Shown: positions 16,316 to 26,410, counted from the stretch's first letter. The stretch is DNA of 64,000 bases from Scytonematopsis contorta HA4267-MV1 (GCA_019359035.1 JAHHIC010000035.1:20445-84444); one strand, 5' to 3'. A program made the numbers and translations. The notes: generated by a model not told the origin, from the sequence alone.

Positions 16316-17275
16316 GTGTTTTATTTCCCGTTATCTAATGGACGCTATGAAGTTAAACCGGGGATGATACCTTTGGGGTTTAACTTCGGTGCTGGTGAGT
16401 TTGATACTAAGGTATTCCAGATAGATAGCAATTTTGGGGAGTACCGGAAAATTAAGTTGTTAGCTCGTCGAGAAAACTTGGCTAAGTATTATCAGACCTG
16501 TAATTTTTCAAGGGAAGTCCAATCAGCTATAACTAATTTAATTATCAATCGTTTAACACAAGAGTACCCGCAGTATTTTGGCTTTGAGCGCTTAACAGAT
16601 AATAAGTACAAGTTTCATAGTCAACTAACGGGAGAAATTTTTTATCTAAATAATGATTTGCAGTTACAAGCAGTTGAAGCTTCGTCGGTTTTTCCGCAAT
16701 ATATCGATACTATTGATGCTTTAGCTTTACAAATACAGGAAGATTTAACCGTTATTCGTCGCGATGATGCTAAAAATTGGTTAGCGGTAGTGCATTTATG
16801 TTATCCCAACCATTGGTCAGCAGCAGAGAAGGTTGGTAAAGATTTTTCGACGATACATTCACCTGTTGCGGGTATGGAAAAAATTAATCGTCGTGGTGAT
16901 GGGATAGTAAATACAATGATATCTGGCAAACCGATGGTCAGGTTCGCTTGGGGTCTGAGTACCGATACACGACTGAATCATCATCCGGAAGCTCCAATGG
17001 GGGTTTTACCGGATGAGTGGGAAGGGAGATGTTTTGACCCAGAAAATCCTCGGCTTTTTTTGCGAATTGAGCGTCAGGTGATTTGGGGATTATCTGAAGT
17101 TGATGCTGCGTTGTTTACGATTCGTACCTATTTTCGCGATTGTGTGGAGATTAAACAAGACCCTGTTTTAAGGTCTAATTTGTGCAGCGCTATTAATTCT
17201 ATGACTCCGGATTCTTTGGTTTATAAGGGTTTGCTGGAGAGTAAGAATAATATTTTGGCTTGGTTGGAAAGGTAG
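16316..17275 (+). CDS. DUF3445 / haem-dependent oxidative N-demethylase-like protein
   Basis: The protein has 319 residues. The N-terminal RYEVKPGMIPLG, the central VVHLCYPNHWSAAEKVGKDF and the ending LRIERQVIWGLSEVDAALFTIRTYF are the signature blocks of the DUF3445 family, whose characterised member is a haem-dependent oxidative N-demethylase of dimethylamine. Substrate here is unknown. The start is GTG at 16316, supported by AGGGGAG eight bases upstream. It is not in an evident operon. Confidence 0.8.
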   Translation: MFYFPLSNGRYEVKPGMIPLGFNFGAGEFDTKVFQIDSNFGEYRKIKLLARRENLAKYYQTCNFSREVQSAITNLIINRLTQEYPQYFGFERLTDNKYKFHSQLTGEIFYLNNDLQLQAVEASSVFPQYIDTIDALALQIQEDLTVIRRDDAKNWLAVVHLCYPNHWSAAEKVGKDFSTIHSPVAGMEKINRRGDGIVNTMISGKPMVRFAWGLSTDTRLNHHPEAPMGVLPDEWEGRCFDPENPRLFLRIERQVIWGLSEVDAALFTIRTYFRDCVEIKQDPVLRSNLCSAINSMTPDSLVYKGLLESKNNILAWLER

Positions 17276-17296
17276 ATAGTAGCCAAGTAGCTAAGT

Positions 17297-17461
17297 AGCC
17301 AGGGAATAAATTCCCTGTCTCAAAGCTGAAGTCCTCTTCAGAGGACTAAAATAATATCTTAATAAAAGATATTTTGACAAAATTAGGATGTTCGTCAAAA
17401 TTTTCTTATTAGTCCTCTTCAGAGGACTTTAGCTTTGAGACAGGGAATTTATTCCCTGGCT
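17297..17461. mobile_element. Long inverted-repeat (MITE-like) element, 165 bp
   Basis: Two arms of about 53 bases (17297-17349 and 17409-17461) match with only a few mismatches and begin and end with AGCCAGGG/CCCTGGCT. Each arm itself contains smaller palindromes (AGTCCTCTTCAGAGGACT). The AT-rich loop between them is 59 bases. No coding capacity. A related but different element is at 37032-37180. Confidence 0.7.
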
Positions 17462-17502
17462 TTGAATATGACTATGTTTCTTTCTTTAACAGTCTCTACA
17501 TT

Positions 17503-17970
17503 TTAGTGTAAATCGCGCTGCAAGTCGTAAATCACTTTTTCCATACACCAATCAATGGATTTAGAAGGATGTTTTTGTGCTTGGAATGCTAACAGCCTGT
17601 TAGCTGCTTGCACATCATTATGTAGCAATCTAAGTAACTGCTTTCGCTGTTTGGGGTTTGCTTGATTGAGGTAAATAGAGTTATTTTCTGGCTGTTTCGA
17701 CCTGGAAGTATTATTGCCAAAATTTTGAAAACTTAAAACCAGACCAGCAGCACCTGCACCAATAGCTAATAACAGCAATGGTGTTTTATTATCTTGTTCT
17801 ACAGAGGGTAATGTTGGAGCTTCTAGTTGAGCAATTTGTGCTTGGTTTACGTCTATTTGCTGTATCCTAGAGGGTACAAAATTAATAGCCAAAACAGTTG
17901 CGGTAGTCGCAGCAAACCATAAGGGAAAGGATTTAACGGTTTTATTAATAGAAGGTATAGTTGACATCAT
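17503..17970 (-). CDS. Hypothetical protein with two membrane segments
   Basis: The protein has 155 residues. Hydrophobic segments at about residues 14-32 and 64-80 flank a short polar, probably periplasmic loop. The C-terminal half is basic and Gln/Asn-rich (KQPENNSIYLNQANPKQRKQL), ending with a helix that looks like VQAANRLLAFQAQKHP. No known domain recognised. The MITE-like element lies immediately downstream. Confidence 0.5.
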   Translation of the reverse strand: MMSTIPSINKTVKSFPLWFAATTATVLAINFVPSRIQQIDVNQAQIAQLEAPTLPSVEQDNKTPLLLLAIGAGAAGLVLSFQNFGNNTSRSKQPENNSIYLNQANPKQRKQLLRLLHNDVQAANRLLAFQAQKHPSKSIDWCMEKVIYDLQRDLH

Positions 17971-18130
17971 AGATTTGTAGAATTATTTGGAAGTATTTTC
18001 GCTTAAACCTATACTTATCTTTAATATGATGGAAAAATGTGACAAAAATATGTCAAACAATTTGGGGTTTTGGGTATTAAGCTAATTGATTAGTTTTGAT
18101 TTTTAAAAGATAAAATGCTATCATATATTA

Positions 18131-18790
18131 ATGTTATTGCATCTTCAACCGCTCACTCCTCAAACTATCGACTTGGGAGTACAAGAGCTTACCCAACGCG
18201 ACAGCGATTTAGCTTTTATTATTGAAAAATTTGGGAATCCACCAAATTGGCAATGCGAGGTGGGTTTTCCTGGACTGGTGCGGATAATTATTGGACAACA
18301 AGTTTCTGTTGCTTCTGCGAATGCAATTTTTAACCGATTATCGAGTCTTGTTATTCCTATGACTCCGGAGAATTTGTTGCAGCTTGATGAGATGGAACTG
18401 CAAAAGGTGGGGTTGAGTCGGCAGAAAATTTCCTATTGTCGGGGTTTAGCTCAAACTATCACTCGTAATGAACTTGATTTAGATTATTTGGCAACTGCTG
18501 AAGAAACAATTTTGCGCTCTCATTTAAAACGCATCAAAGGAATCGGTGATTGGACGGTGGATGTTTATTTGTTGATGTCCCTACAGCGTCCAGATGTATT
18601 TCCTTCTGGTGATTTGGGGTTGCTGATTGCCTACCAAAAACTCAAGGGATTATCTAAACGTCCGACACCTAAAGAACTGGAAATAATCGCCGAAAAATGG
18701 CGACCGTGGCGTGCGGTTGCTACTCGTATACTTTGGCACTATTACTTGAGCGATATGGTGGTAAATAAACAAGTGCGAAATATGAGTTAA
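18131..18790 (+). CDS. DNA-3-methyladenine glycosylase II (AlkA-like, HhH-GPD)
   Basis: The protein has 219 residues. It removes alkylated bases from DNA in base excision repair. The helix-hairpin-helix (LKRIKGIGDWTVDVYLLM) with the catalytic aspartate (D in DWTVD, near residue 147) and the IIIGQQVSVASANAIF helix are typical of AlkA/Mag1 of the short form lacking the N-terminal beta domain. It is the last recognisable housekeeping gene before the accessory island. Confidence 0.88.
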   Translation: MLLHLQPLTPQTIDLGVQELTQRDSDLAFIIEKFGNPPNWQCEVGFPGLVRIIIGQQVSVASANAIFNRLSSLVIPMTPENLLQLDEMELQKVGLSRQKISYCRGLAQTITRNELDLDYLATAEETILRSHLKRIKGIGDWTVDVYLLMSLQRPDVFPSGDLGLLIAYQKLKGLSKRPTPKELEIIAEKWRPWRAVATRILWHYYLSDMVVNKQVRNMS

Positions 18791-18847
18791 CAAAGATTGA
18801 CCTATTTTGCAGCATTTTAGTACTTTTGTACTGACATGTTGTGAGCT

Positions 18848-19042
18848 TCAGGAATATTTCTTTCGCAACTCAGAAAAGATTTTATCTGATGGCTCAGCAA
18901 CAGCTTTTCCAGTCTGAAAATCTTCTAACCTTTTGGCTAATTCCGTATCCCATTGTCTATTCCAAAAAAAATTATGGTAAATTTCCTTGATGAAAAACAC
19001 AAATATTTGTTTGATAAAGTTCATATAGTAGATATTTATCAA
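18848..19042 (-). pseudogene. Possible relic of an addiction-module antitoxin
   Basis: A 64-residue frame. Its C-terminal half (WDTELAKRLEDFQTGKAV, then a short helix ending in LRKKY) resembles the tail of the small addiction-module proteins that pair with RelE-type toxins. The N-terminal half is hydrophobic and Phe/Ile-rich and unlike those proteins. No toxin gene is adjacent. I read it as an eroded fragment at the edge of the island, but chance is possible. Confidence 0.35.
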
Positions 19043-19091
19043 GGTGACAAATCTTATTGTATAGCTATTTAATACATTTAATGTAAAAATT

Positions 19092-20147
19092 TTAAATAGT
19101 AAAATTGGGATTATTAGCTACTCTAGCCCTAACTTCATAATGTTTATCTTTTGCTAATTTTTCTAAAACGTGTTTCGGAGTATTAGAATTTCCTGCAAGC
19201 ATTATCCGAACAGAATCATCTTTATCTGTAGCTAACTTTTCTAAAATGTGGTCGGGTGTTTTAGAGTTATCTGCGACTCTAGCACGGACTTGACTACATT
19301 TATCTTGAGATAATATTTCTAAAATATGCTCTGAAATTCCAGTATTAATTGCTAACATTCTACGAAGATAATCATTTTCATCTGTGGCAAACTTTTCTAA
19401 AATGTGATTGGGTACCGAGGTATCTACTGCTAATGCAACACGAATATCAATTTCTTTATCTTTAGCTAATTCTTCTAAAAGATAAATAGGGGTATTGTAA
19501 TTACGTACCACCTTTTCGCGAACATAAAATGATTTATCTTTAGTTAATAGTTCTAAAATATAATCAGGAGTTATGCTACTTTCTGCAACGACACCTCGAA
19601 CTTCATAAGATATATCCTGAGATAATAATTTTAGAGTTTGCTCTTTTGTATTAGGATTATAAGCGATATTCCCGCGTACATATATATCTTTGTCTATAGA
19701 TAACTTGTCCAAAATATGATTAGGTATTTTAGGATTTAATGCGATTAAACGGCGAATCTCAGTGCTTTTATCTTTAGCTAATAGCTCTAAAATAAACTCA
19801 GGAATATTCTCACTACTTGCTACAGCTAAACGAATATACTCATCTGGTTGATTAATCGCCCATTGGATAAAAAATAAAGGGATATCCTCATAAGAAAAAA
19901 CTTTATTATTAGCTTCATAGAGTTCCGCAAAAAAATTAGGATTTTCTAAAATCAAAAACTCTAATATAGGATTATTTAAAACATGAGTTGGGAAATAATA
20001 AAATAAGTCTAAAAGTATATCTGGTGGTGTATTGGGATGTGTCGCAACGGCTTTCAAAACAGATTCATCGCCACTCCTAGCCAACTCCCGCAAGCGCTCC
20101 GCATTTGTATTTTCATTTAGTGCTTCTTGTAATAAATTACTTTCCAT
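19092..20147 (-). CDS. LRV-repeat protein A1
   Basis: The protein has 351 residues, built almost entirely of 24-residue leucine-rich-repeat-variant (LRV, HEAT-like) units of the form VRxxVAxNPNTPxxILExLAxDK. About ten units follow an N-terminal module (LLQEALNENTNAERLRELA) and a family-specific insertion at residues 50-105 (VLNNPILEFLILENPNFF, ending in WAINQPDEYIRL). LRV arrays form alpha/3-10-helical solenoids that bind proteins. It lacks the C-terminal part shared by its paralogues at 22671-24194 and 35171-36406, so it may be truncated. Last gene of a six-gene minus-strand run. Confidence 0.8.
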   Translation of the reverse strand: MESNLLQEALNENTNAERLRELARSGDESVLKAVATHPNTPPDILLDLFYYFPTHVLNNPILEFLILENPNFFAELYEANNKVFSYEDIPLFFIQWAINQPDEYIRLAVASSENIPEFILELLAKDKSTEIRRLIALNPKIPNHILDKLSIDKDIYVRGNIAYNPNTKEQTLKLLSQDISYEVRGVVAESSITPDYILELLTKDKSFYVREKVVRNYNTPIYLLEELAKDKEIDIRVALAVDTSVPNHILEKFATDENDYLRRMLAINTGISEHILEILSQDKCSQVRARVADNSKTPDHILEKLATDKDDSVRIMLAGNSNTPKHVLEKLAKDKHYEVRARVANNPNFTI

Positions 20148-20216
20148 AAATCAGCGACTATTTTCAGATATAGCGGTTCTCTGTTGAGTGAGGTATCAAG
20201 AAAAAGTAATACTCTT

Positions 20217-20241
20217 GTGGGGTGGGCATCCTTGCCCGCCC
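20217..20241. repeat. Dispersed hairpin TGGGCATCCTTGCCCGCC
   Basis: Copy of the dispersed hairpin between LRV genes A1 and B1. Confidence 0.75.
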
Positions 20242-20268
20242 TTATACATTTCACCGGACTCAGAAGCA

Positions 20269-22458
20269 CTATAAATAACTTTTAGCCCCTGCTCGCACAA
20301 TACGATTTGCATCCTCAGCAAGACGTTGACGAATATGCACTGGAGTATTAGGATTTGTCGCAATCGCGTAACGTTCCAACCAAGACCATGAGCGAAAATA
20401 CTTTACTAACACATCGCTTGGTGTTAACGGATGCAGCAATACAAAAAAGCCCGATAATGAGGGACATGGATGTTGCCAGATATAATTATCTAAATCCAAA
20501 ATATCGGATTCAGGGTATTGCTTTATCAAGGTTTTTACGGCAGCTAAATGTATAGGTTCATTACAAAAATTAGTATCAGCTAATTCTTCCAGAATATCAA
20601 TTGGGGTATGAGGATTTTTGGCAACTGCGATTCTTACAGCTTGGTTTTTGTCAACTATAAGTTTTTCAATCAGAGTAGCAGGAATGTTAGTTTTATCGTC
20701 TTTTTTTGCGGGTTTATCTAGCTGATAAATTATCATTGCCGCTTTCGGATGCTGAGCTACGGCTTCACGGATAAGTACCCACTTACTTTGTGCTAATTTT
20801 GCTAAGGTTTCGTCTGGGGTATTAACGTTTTGTGCCATATTCCATTGTTGCCAAAAATTATTCAAATCTTTATCGCGACGAGCTAAAGGATTTTTTTGCA
20901 ATGCTATTAGTACTGCTTGTCTAATTTTATAATTATTATTATTTAACAGTTTTTTTAACAAATTTATAGGTAAATTTTGATTTTGTGTTAGCAATTGACG
21001 TAGACGAGGTGAGCGACTTTTCATCAATTGTTCAAAAATTGATTCTGATATTTTGGGATGTCGCGCTAAAGCTGTTTGCAAATCAATACTGTGAGTCAAA
21101 GCGCAACGGTCAAGAAAAGTATCTGAAATATCTAAGTCAAGAGCAATTTTCTGGCAAAGGTGATTAATTATCTGTGGAGGTATATACTTATTTTTACTTC
21201 CCACAATATTTTGTAAATCGTCAAGATATAACTCGCATTTTTTTTCTAAATAAACATAATCCGTTTGAATATCTTTTGTATTATTCAGCTTTCTTTTGAG
21301 AGTTTTACTTGATTCTTCTCTTACAGTTTTAATATTATCCTGTTGTAATATTGCTAATATATCGTCAGAGATGTTGCTATTTTTGGCAACAGCAAGGCGC
21401 ATTTTCCAAGACTTATTTGTTGCGAGTTTTAATAACACTTCTTTTGGGGTATTTGGGTGAGATGCAACACCTTTAGAAATATGCATCCACTCATTAGTTG
21501 GAATTCGCATCAGTTCTTCAGGGCTTGTATTAGTATTTCCAATTGCTCTTTCATATTCTTGAAAGCGTTGAAAAATTACGTTAGGAGTATTAGGATTTAG
21601 AAATACATTCCGACGCACCCTTTTATTTTCATCACCCGCAAGTTCTTCTAAAAGATGGACAGGTGTATTCAAATTACTGGCAATTGCAACACGAACTTTA
21701 TTAATAGCTGCTCTGGGATTTTTCAACAGCGCTTGTAAAATATATCCAGGGGTTTCCGGATGTTGTGCAATTTTCGTAATGGTTTTAAAATCTAAGGTCG
21801 TCAAAAAAGACTCAGGTATGACACCAATTTGCCATAAAGAATATTCAGATAATTCTTTGTGTACAATTCTGTCTTTATACAGTTGACGCTTCTGCACTAC
21901 TTCCAAGGCTGCTTCTTCCCATCCCCACTCCATTTCACCAGACCAATTTACATGAAGTTTCGCGACTTGTTGTATTTGCTCAGAATTCCAATGCCTTTGA
22001 AATTTATTGATTAATTTCTGCAAATCTTCTTTACTAACTTTTGGATTCATAGTTATAAAAAATAAGATTTGCGGTTCGTTGCTGCTGTTAAGTACCCATT
22101 GCAAAAACGAATCAGGTATCGATGGCAATTTTATAAGATTCACGAGTGTGGCTTCGGGTATATCCTGCATGAAATTAGGATTTTCCAACAATAGTAAGGA
22201 AAATACCGGGTTATCAAGCAACTCTTGTGGAAATTCCTCTCCTAATTTAAATAAAACATCCGTTGGTGTGTTTGGGTTAGCAGCAACAGCTTGACGTATT
22301 TGTTCATCTTCGCTCGTGCTTAATTCTTGCAGCAGTTCAGGTGATGTATTTTCGTTATTAGCAATGACTGCTGCTAGCTCTGGACTTTTTTGCAGCAACT
22401 CATTCAACCGTTCTGGTGAAGTATTTGTGTTAGCTGCTTCTAATTCTGGTGTAAGCAT
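20269..22458 (-). CDS. LRV-repeat protein B1
   Basis: The protein has 729 residues: an N-terminal TSPERLNELLQKSPELAAVI module, an insertion at about residues 70-140 (FPQELLDNPVFSLLLLENPNF, the same insertion type as in the A proteins), then many LRV-like units of about 24 residues. A lysine-rich helical section lies at residues 385-430 and a Lys-rich break (DKPAKKDDKTNIPATLIEKL) near residue 580. It ends VRAGAKSYL. The closest relative in the window is the protein at 24208-26139. It has neither signal peptide nor membrane segment, so a cytoplasmic scaffold is likely; its function is unknown. Confidence 0.8.
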   Translation of the reverse strand: MLTPELEAANTNTSPERLNELLQKSPELAAVIANNENTSPELLQELSTSEDEQIRQAVAANPNTPTDVLFKLGEEFPQELLDNPVFSLLLLENPNFMQDIPEATLVNLIKLPSIPDSFLQWVLNSSNEPQILFFITMNPKVSKEDLQKLINKFQRHWNSEQIQQVAKLHVNWSGEMEWGWEEAALEVVQKRQLYKDRIVHKELSEYSLWQIGVIPESFLTTLDFKTITKIAQHPETPGYILQALLKNPRAAINKVRVAIASNLNTPVHLLEELAGDENKRVRRNVFLNPNTPNVIFQRFQEYERAIGNTNTSPEELMRIPTNEWMHISKGVASHPNTPKEVLLKLATNKSWKMRLAVAKNSNISDDILAILQQDNIKTVREESSKTLKRKLNNTKDIQTDYVYLEKKCELYLDDLQNIVGSKNKYIPPQIINHLCQKIALDLDISDTFLDRCALTHSIDLQTALARHPKISESIFEQLMKSRSPRLRQLLTQNQNLPINLLKKLLNNNNYKIRQAVLIALQKNPLARRDKDLNNFWQQWNMAQNVNTPDETLAKLAQSKWVLIREAVAQHPKAAMIIYQLDKPAKKDDKTNIPATLIEKLIVDKNQAVRIAVAKNPHTPIDILEELADTNFCNEPIHLAAVKTLIKQYPESDILDLDNYIWQHPCPSLSGFFVLLHPLTPSDVLVKYFRSWSWLERYAIATNPNTPVHIRQRLAEDANRIVRAGAKSYL

Positions 22459-22549
22459 GGTACGAAGAAATTAAGCAAAGAGAGGAAAATATGGCAGTTA
22501 CAGCACTTTATAGCTAAATTAGGTACACCTATTCAATACAATAACTCTT

Positions 22550-22573
22550 GTGGGGTGGGCATCCTTGCCCGCC
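22550..22573. repeat. Dispersed hairpin TGGGCATCCTTGCCCGCC
   Basis: Copy of the dispersed hairpin between LRV genes B1 and A2, the equivalent place to the copy between A1 and B1. Confidence 0.75.
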
Positions 22574-22670
22574 TGGTTGTACTTCACTAACTTGAAATCC
22601 GCTATATTTACCAAAATGTCATAGAATCGCCAAAATTGTCCTTTGTATTTTCACGGAAAAAATATTATTT

Positions 22671-24194
22671 TTATTTCCTGAGTCGCTTAGTCAATTTATT
22701 TACTGCAACGCGACGAACTATTGAATTTGTATCATTAACTAGTTCTTGGAGAGTAGTTTGCAGAGTATTTTGGTTAATAGCCACAGCTAACCGCACATCA
22801 TCACATTGATGTTTAGCCAACTTTTCTAAAGAATAGAAATGCGTATTTTTATGTCCAGCAACTAATTTACAAATCAAAGCAATTTCATCATCAGCAAGAT
22901 ATTCTAGAGCACTAGCAGGAGAATATTTATTTTCAGCAACAGCAGTTCTAACATCTACACAAGCATCTTTTGCCAATTTTAAGAAAATAAATTCTGATGC
23001 GTATTTAGATTTCGCTATTAATTTACGTACAATACTAGATTCATCATCCACAATTTTTTTTAGACAAGACTCCGGAATATAATTATAACCTGATAATACT
23101 GCAATACGTACATTAACATCCGAGTGTCGTATGCCCCATTCTATAACATATAATGGTAAATTTACTTTGCGAAAAATATCTCCATTCGCCTGGTATAGTT
23201 GATATAAAAAGTCACTATTTTGGGCGGTAATTAATTTAATCCCAGGGTTTTTGAAAATTTTAATCCCAAATTCTTTGAACAAAACTAGCAGTGTTTCCTG
23301 TGAAGTATTAGCATGTTTAGCAACAGATTCTCTTATCTTTACATTATCGCTTGTAGCAAGTTTATCTAAAATGTTACTTGATGTATTAGGATTTTCTGCT
23401 ACACCTTGTTTTACATGATTACCCTTATCTTCAGCTAATTTTTCCAACAAATAAACTGGGGTGTTGGAATTACATGCGACCATTTTGCGAACATAAAATA
23501 ATTTATCTTTGGTTAAATTTTCGAAAATATAATGGGGAGTTATGCTACTTCCTGCAACTGCACCTCGAACTTCATAAGATTTATCCTGAGATAATAATTT
23601 TAGAGTATCCTCTTTTGTATTAAGATTATAAGGTACATGACGACGTACATCTTTATTTTTATCTATGGCTAAAATATCTAAAATGTGATTGGATATTTGG
23701 TAATTACCTGCAACACTTGCTCGAACATATTTATCTTCATCTATAGCTAATTTTTCCAAAATATGGTTAGGTGTTTTAGGATTGGTTGCGACTCTAGAAC
23801 GAACCTCCATTTTTTTATCTTCAGCTAATAGTTCTAAAATTAATTCAGGAAGTTTATCACTACCTGCTATATCTAAATGAATATATTTGTCTGGTTGATT
23901 AATCGCCCATTTTAGAAAAAATAAAGGTACATCAGGGCAATCAAAAACGCTATTATTTTCTTCATAGAGTTCAGCAAAAAAGTTAGGGTTTTCTAAAATT
24001 ATAAAATCTAGTATGGGATTATTTAAAACATCGACCGGGAAATCATAGAATAGTTCTAGCAGTACATCAGGTGGTGTATTTGGATTTTTAGCAATAGCGA
24101 TACAGACAGACTCATCAGAACTTTTAACTAACTCTCGTAAACGTTCCGCAGTTGTATTTTCGTTCAGTACTTCTTGTAATAAATTATCTTGCAT
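22671..24194 (-). CDS. LRV-repeat protein A2
   Basis: The protein has 507 residues. The first 260 residues parallel A1 unit by unit (start MQDNLLQEVLNENTTAERL). A second copy of the insertion module then appears near residues 300-370 (LFKEFGIKIFKNPGIKLI, ending in YVIEWGIRHSDVNVRIAV), followed by five more LRV units ending SIVRRVAVNKLTKRL. The internal repetition shows that the protein grew by duplication of a module plus solenoid segment. It starts 13 bases after the end of the upstream B2 gene, so the two are almost certainly co-transcribed and perhaps translationally coupled. Confidence 0.8.
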   Translation of the reverse strand: MQDNLLQEVLNENTTAERLRELVKSSDESVCIAIAKNPNTPPDVLLELFYDFPVDVLNNPILDFIILENPNFFAELYEENNSVFDCPDVPLFFLKWAINQPDKYIHLDIAGSDKLPELILELLAEDKKMEVRSRVATNPKTPNHILEKLAIDEDKYVRASVAGNYQISNHILDILAIDKNKDVRRHVPYNLNTKEDTLKLLSQDKSYEVRGAVAGSSITPHYIFENLTKDKLFYVRKMVACNSNTPVYLLEKLAEDKGNHVKQGVAENPNTSSNILDKLATSDNVKIRESVAKHANTSQETLLVLFKEFGIKIFKNPGIKLITAQNSDFLYQLYQANGDIFRKVNLPLYVIEWGIRHSDVNVRIAVLSGYNYIPESCLKKIVDDESSIVRKLIAKSKYASEFIFLKLAKDACVDVRTAVAENKYSPASALEYLADDEIALICKLVAGHKNTHFYSLEKLAKHQCDDVRLAVAINQNTLQTTLQELVNDTNSIVRRVAVNKLTKRLRK

Positions 24195-24207
24195 AAATCA
24201 ACGATTA

Positions 24208-26139
24208 TTATTTAGATAAATAACTTTTAGCAGCAGCTCGCACAATTCTATTTGCATCTTCTGCGAGACGTTGACGAATATATACTGGGGTGTTGGGATT
24301 TGTAGCAATAGCATAACGTTCCAGCCACGACGATGAGCGAAAATGCTTTGCTAACATTTTGCTAGATATAAAAGGATGTATCAACACAAAAAAACGTGAA
24401 AATGAAGGTTCTGGAGAATCCTTGGTACAATTTTCTATATAAATAGCTGCGCGTTCTGGGTGTCGCTGCAACAAATTTTTTACGGCAGCTATATGTATCG
24501 GATGTCTATAAAAAATGTTGTTTGCTAGTTGTTCCAGAATATTTATTGGAGTATTAGGGTTTTTAGCAACTGCTACTCTTACTACTGGGTTTTTGTCTAA
24601 CAAGAGTTTTTCAATTAGAGTTGCGGGAATATTCGTTTTATCAGTACTTTTTGCTTTTTTCTTTGTCTTATAAACAATCATTGCCGTTTTGGGATTCAAA
24701 GCTACGGCTTCCCGAATAAGTACCCATTGACTTTGTGCTAATTCAAGTAGAGTCTCTGCTGGAGTCTCAACATTTTGTGCCATTTCCCAATGTTGCCAAA
24801 ATTTTTCTAATGTTTCATGGCTACTACGAACTGAAGGATTTTTATGTAAAGCTAACACCCCTGTTTTACGAGTTTTCCAGTTCTTATCTTTTAACAGTTT
24901 GATTAATAGATTTGCAGGGAAATTAGGATTTTGGGGTACTAATGTACGTAAACGAAATGAGGAGCTTTGGAAAAATGTTTCCAGAATTGATATTGGTGTT
25001 TTAGGATGTCGTGCTAAAGCTATTTTCAAATCAATGTTATCAATTAAAGCACAACGTATAAGATATTTATCCGATATATCTAAGTCTAGAGTAATTTTTC
25101 TACATAGCTTTTCTATATAATGACTACTCTCATAATAATTTTCCTCCTGATTTATTTCGATGATTTGAAGTAAAGTTTCAATAGATAAATCAGAGTCAGT
25201 TGTAACAGGTGTTTGCGAATTTTCATTTGATGCTTCATGTTTTTGGTATCGTTGAAAAACGGCATCCGGCATTTGAGGATTGAGGAAAGCATTTTGACGA
25301 ACGGTTATGTTTTTATCATCCGCAAGTTTTTCTAAAATATGAGCAGGTGTGCTTAAATTATTAGCAATAGCAATACGAAATTTTTTGGTAGCTGTTTTGC
25401 GATTTTTTAACAGTGTTTGTAAGATATGTCCTGGAGTATCCGGATGTTGAGCTATTTGTAGTAAAATATCTGGGTCTAGTGCGGTGATGAAAGATTCCGG
25501 AATAACACCCATTTGCCATAAACTAAATTCAGAAAGTAGTTCGTTTCTAATTGTATCTTTAAATATTTGCTGTTTTCTTACTACCGAAAGTGCAGCTTCT
25601 TCCCACCCTGACCTCATCTCGGATGACCAATTTACGTGGAGTTTCGTTATGTTTGATATTTGCTGTGACCACCAATAGAATTGAGAATTATTAATTAATT
25701 TCTGCAAATCATCTTTATTAATTTTGGGGTTCATTACCACAGCAAACAATATTGATGCTCGTTTGCTCTGGATTGCCCATTGTAAATAAGAATCAGGTAT
25801 TGATGGTGATTTCAGAAGACTGACTAGTGTAGATTCAGGGATATCTTCTATTAAATTAGGATTTTCCAACAACAGCAGTGAAAATACTGGGTTATCAAAC
25901 AACTCTTGCGGAAATTCCTCTCCTAATTTAAATAAAATATCTGTTGGTGTATTAGGGTTACTGCAAACAGCTTGACGAATTAGTTCATCCTCGCTTACCG
26001 ATAATTCCTGCAACAACTCAGCTGGTGCATTTTCGTTACTTGCCACAATTATTCCCAGTTTAGGACTGTGAAGCCACAACTCCTTTAAGCGCTCTGGTGA
26101 AGTGTGCGTATTAGCTGCTTCCTGTGCTGGGGTTGGCAT
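24208..26139 (-). CDS. LRV-repeat protein B2
   Basis: The protein has 643 residues, paralogous to B1 over its whole length (shared FPQEL-DNPVFSLLLLENPN insertion, shared KTNIPATLIEKL stretch, shared ending NRIVRAAAKSYL). It lacks a block of about 90 residues present in B1 between the middle LRV units. It is a cytoplasmic alpha-solenoid by composition. It lies between the vWA gene upstream and A2 downstream in the minus-strand run. Confidence 0.8.
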   Translation of the reverse strand: MPTPAQEAANTHTSPERLKELWLHSPKLGIIVASNENAPAELLQELSVSEDELIRQAVCSNPNTPTDILFKLGEEFPQELFDNPVFSLLLLENPNLIEDIPESTLVSLLKSPSIPDSYLQWAIQSKRASILFAVVMNPKINKDDLQKLINNSQFYWWSQQISNITKLHVNWSSEMRSGWEEAALSVVRKQQIFKDTIRNELLSEFSLWQMGVIPESFITALDPDILLQIAQHPDTPGHILQTLLKNRKTATKKFRIAIANNLSTPAHILEKLADDKNITVRQNAFLNPQMPDAVFQRYQKHEASNENSQTPVTTDSDLSIETLLQIIEINQEENYYESSHYIEKLCRKITLDLDISDKYLIRCALIDNIDLKIALARHPKTPISILETFFQSSSFRLRTLVPQNPNFPANLLIKLLKDKNWKTRKTGVLALHKNPSVRSSHETLEKFWQHWEMAQNVETPAETLLELAQSQWVLIREAVALNPKTAMIVYKTKKKAKSTDKTNIPATLIEKLLLDKNPVVRVAVAKNPNTPINILEQLANNIFYRHPIHIAAVKNLLQRHPERAAIYIENCTKDSPEPSFSRFFVLIHPFISSKMLAKHFRSSSWLERYAIATNPNTPVYIRQRLAEDANRIVRAAAKSYLSK

Positions 26140-26256
26140 GATACAAAATGGTTATAGGAGGGTTAGAAACAAACTTTCGGGTAGTTTCCACCAACATGTC
26201 ATAAGCTTACTAAAATTGTCCTTTGTGTTTTTACCGAAAAACATCTTTACACGCAG

Positions 26257-26403
26257 ACCTAACCCCCCTTCCCCCCTTCCCTACAAGGGAAGGGGGGGAA
26301 TTAAAACTTATCCCCGTCTCTTTTTAAACTTGATACAAACAAAATATTGTCTTTATATTTCCCCCCTTCCCTCATAGGGAAGGGGGGGTAGGGGGGGTTA
26401 GGT
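26257..26403. repeat. Compound C/G-rich inverted repeat
   Basis: Outer arms ACCTAACCCCCC and GGGGGGTTAGGT enclose two hairpins, each of CCCCCCTTCCCT with its inverse, separated by an AT-rich spacer (147 bases in all). It lies between the vWA gene and LRV gene B2 and could attenuate transcription between them or be a mobile hairpin. Confidence 0.6.
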
Positions 26404-26410
26404 TCTTGGT

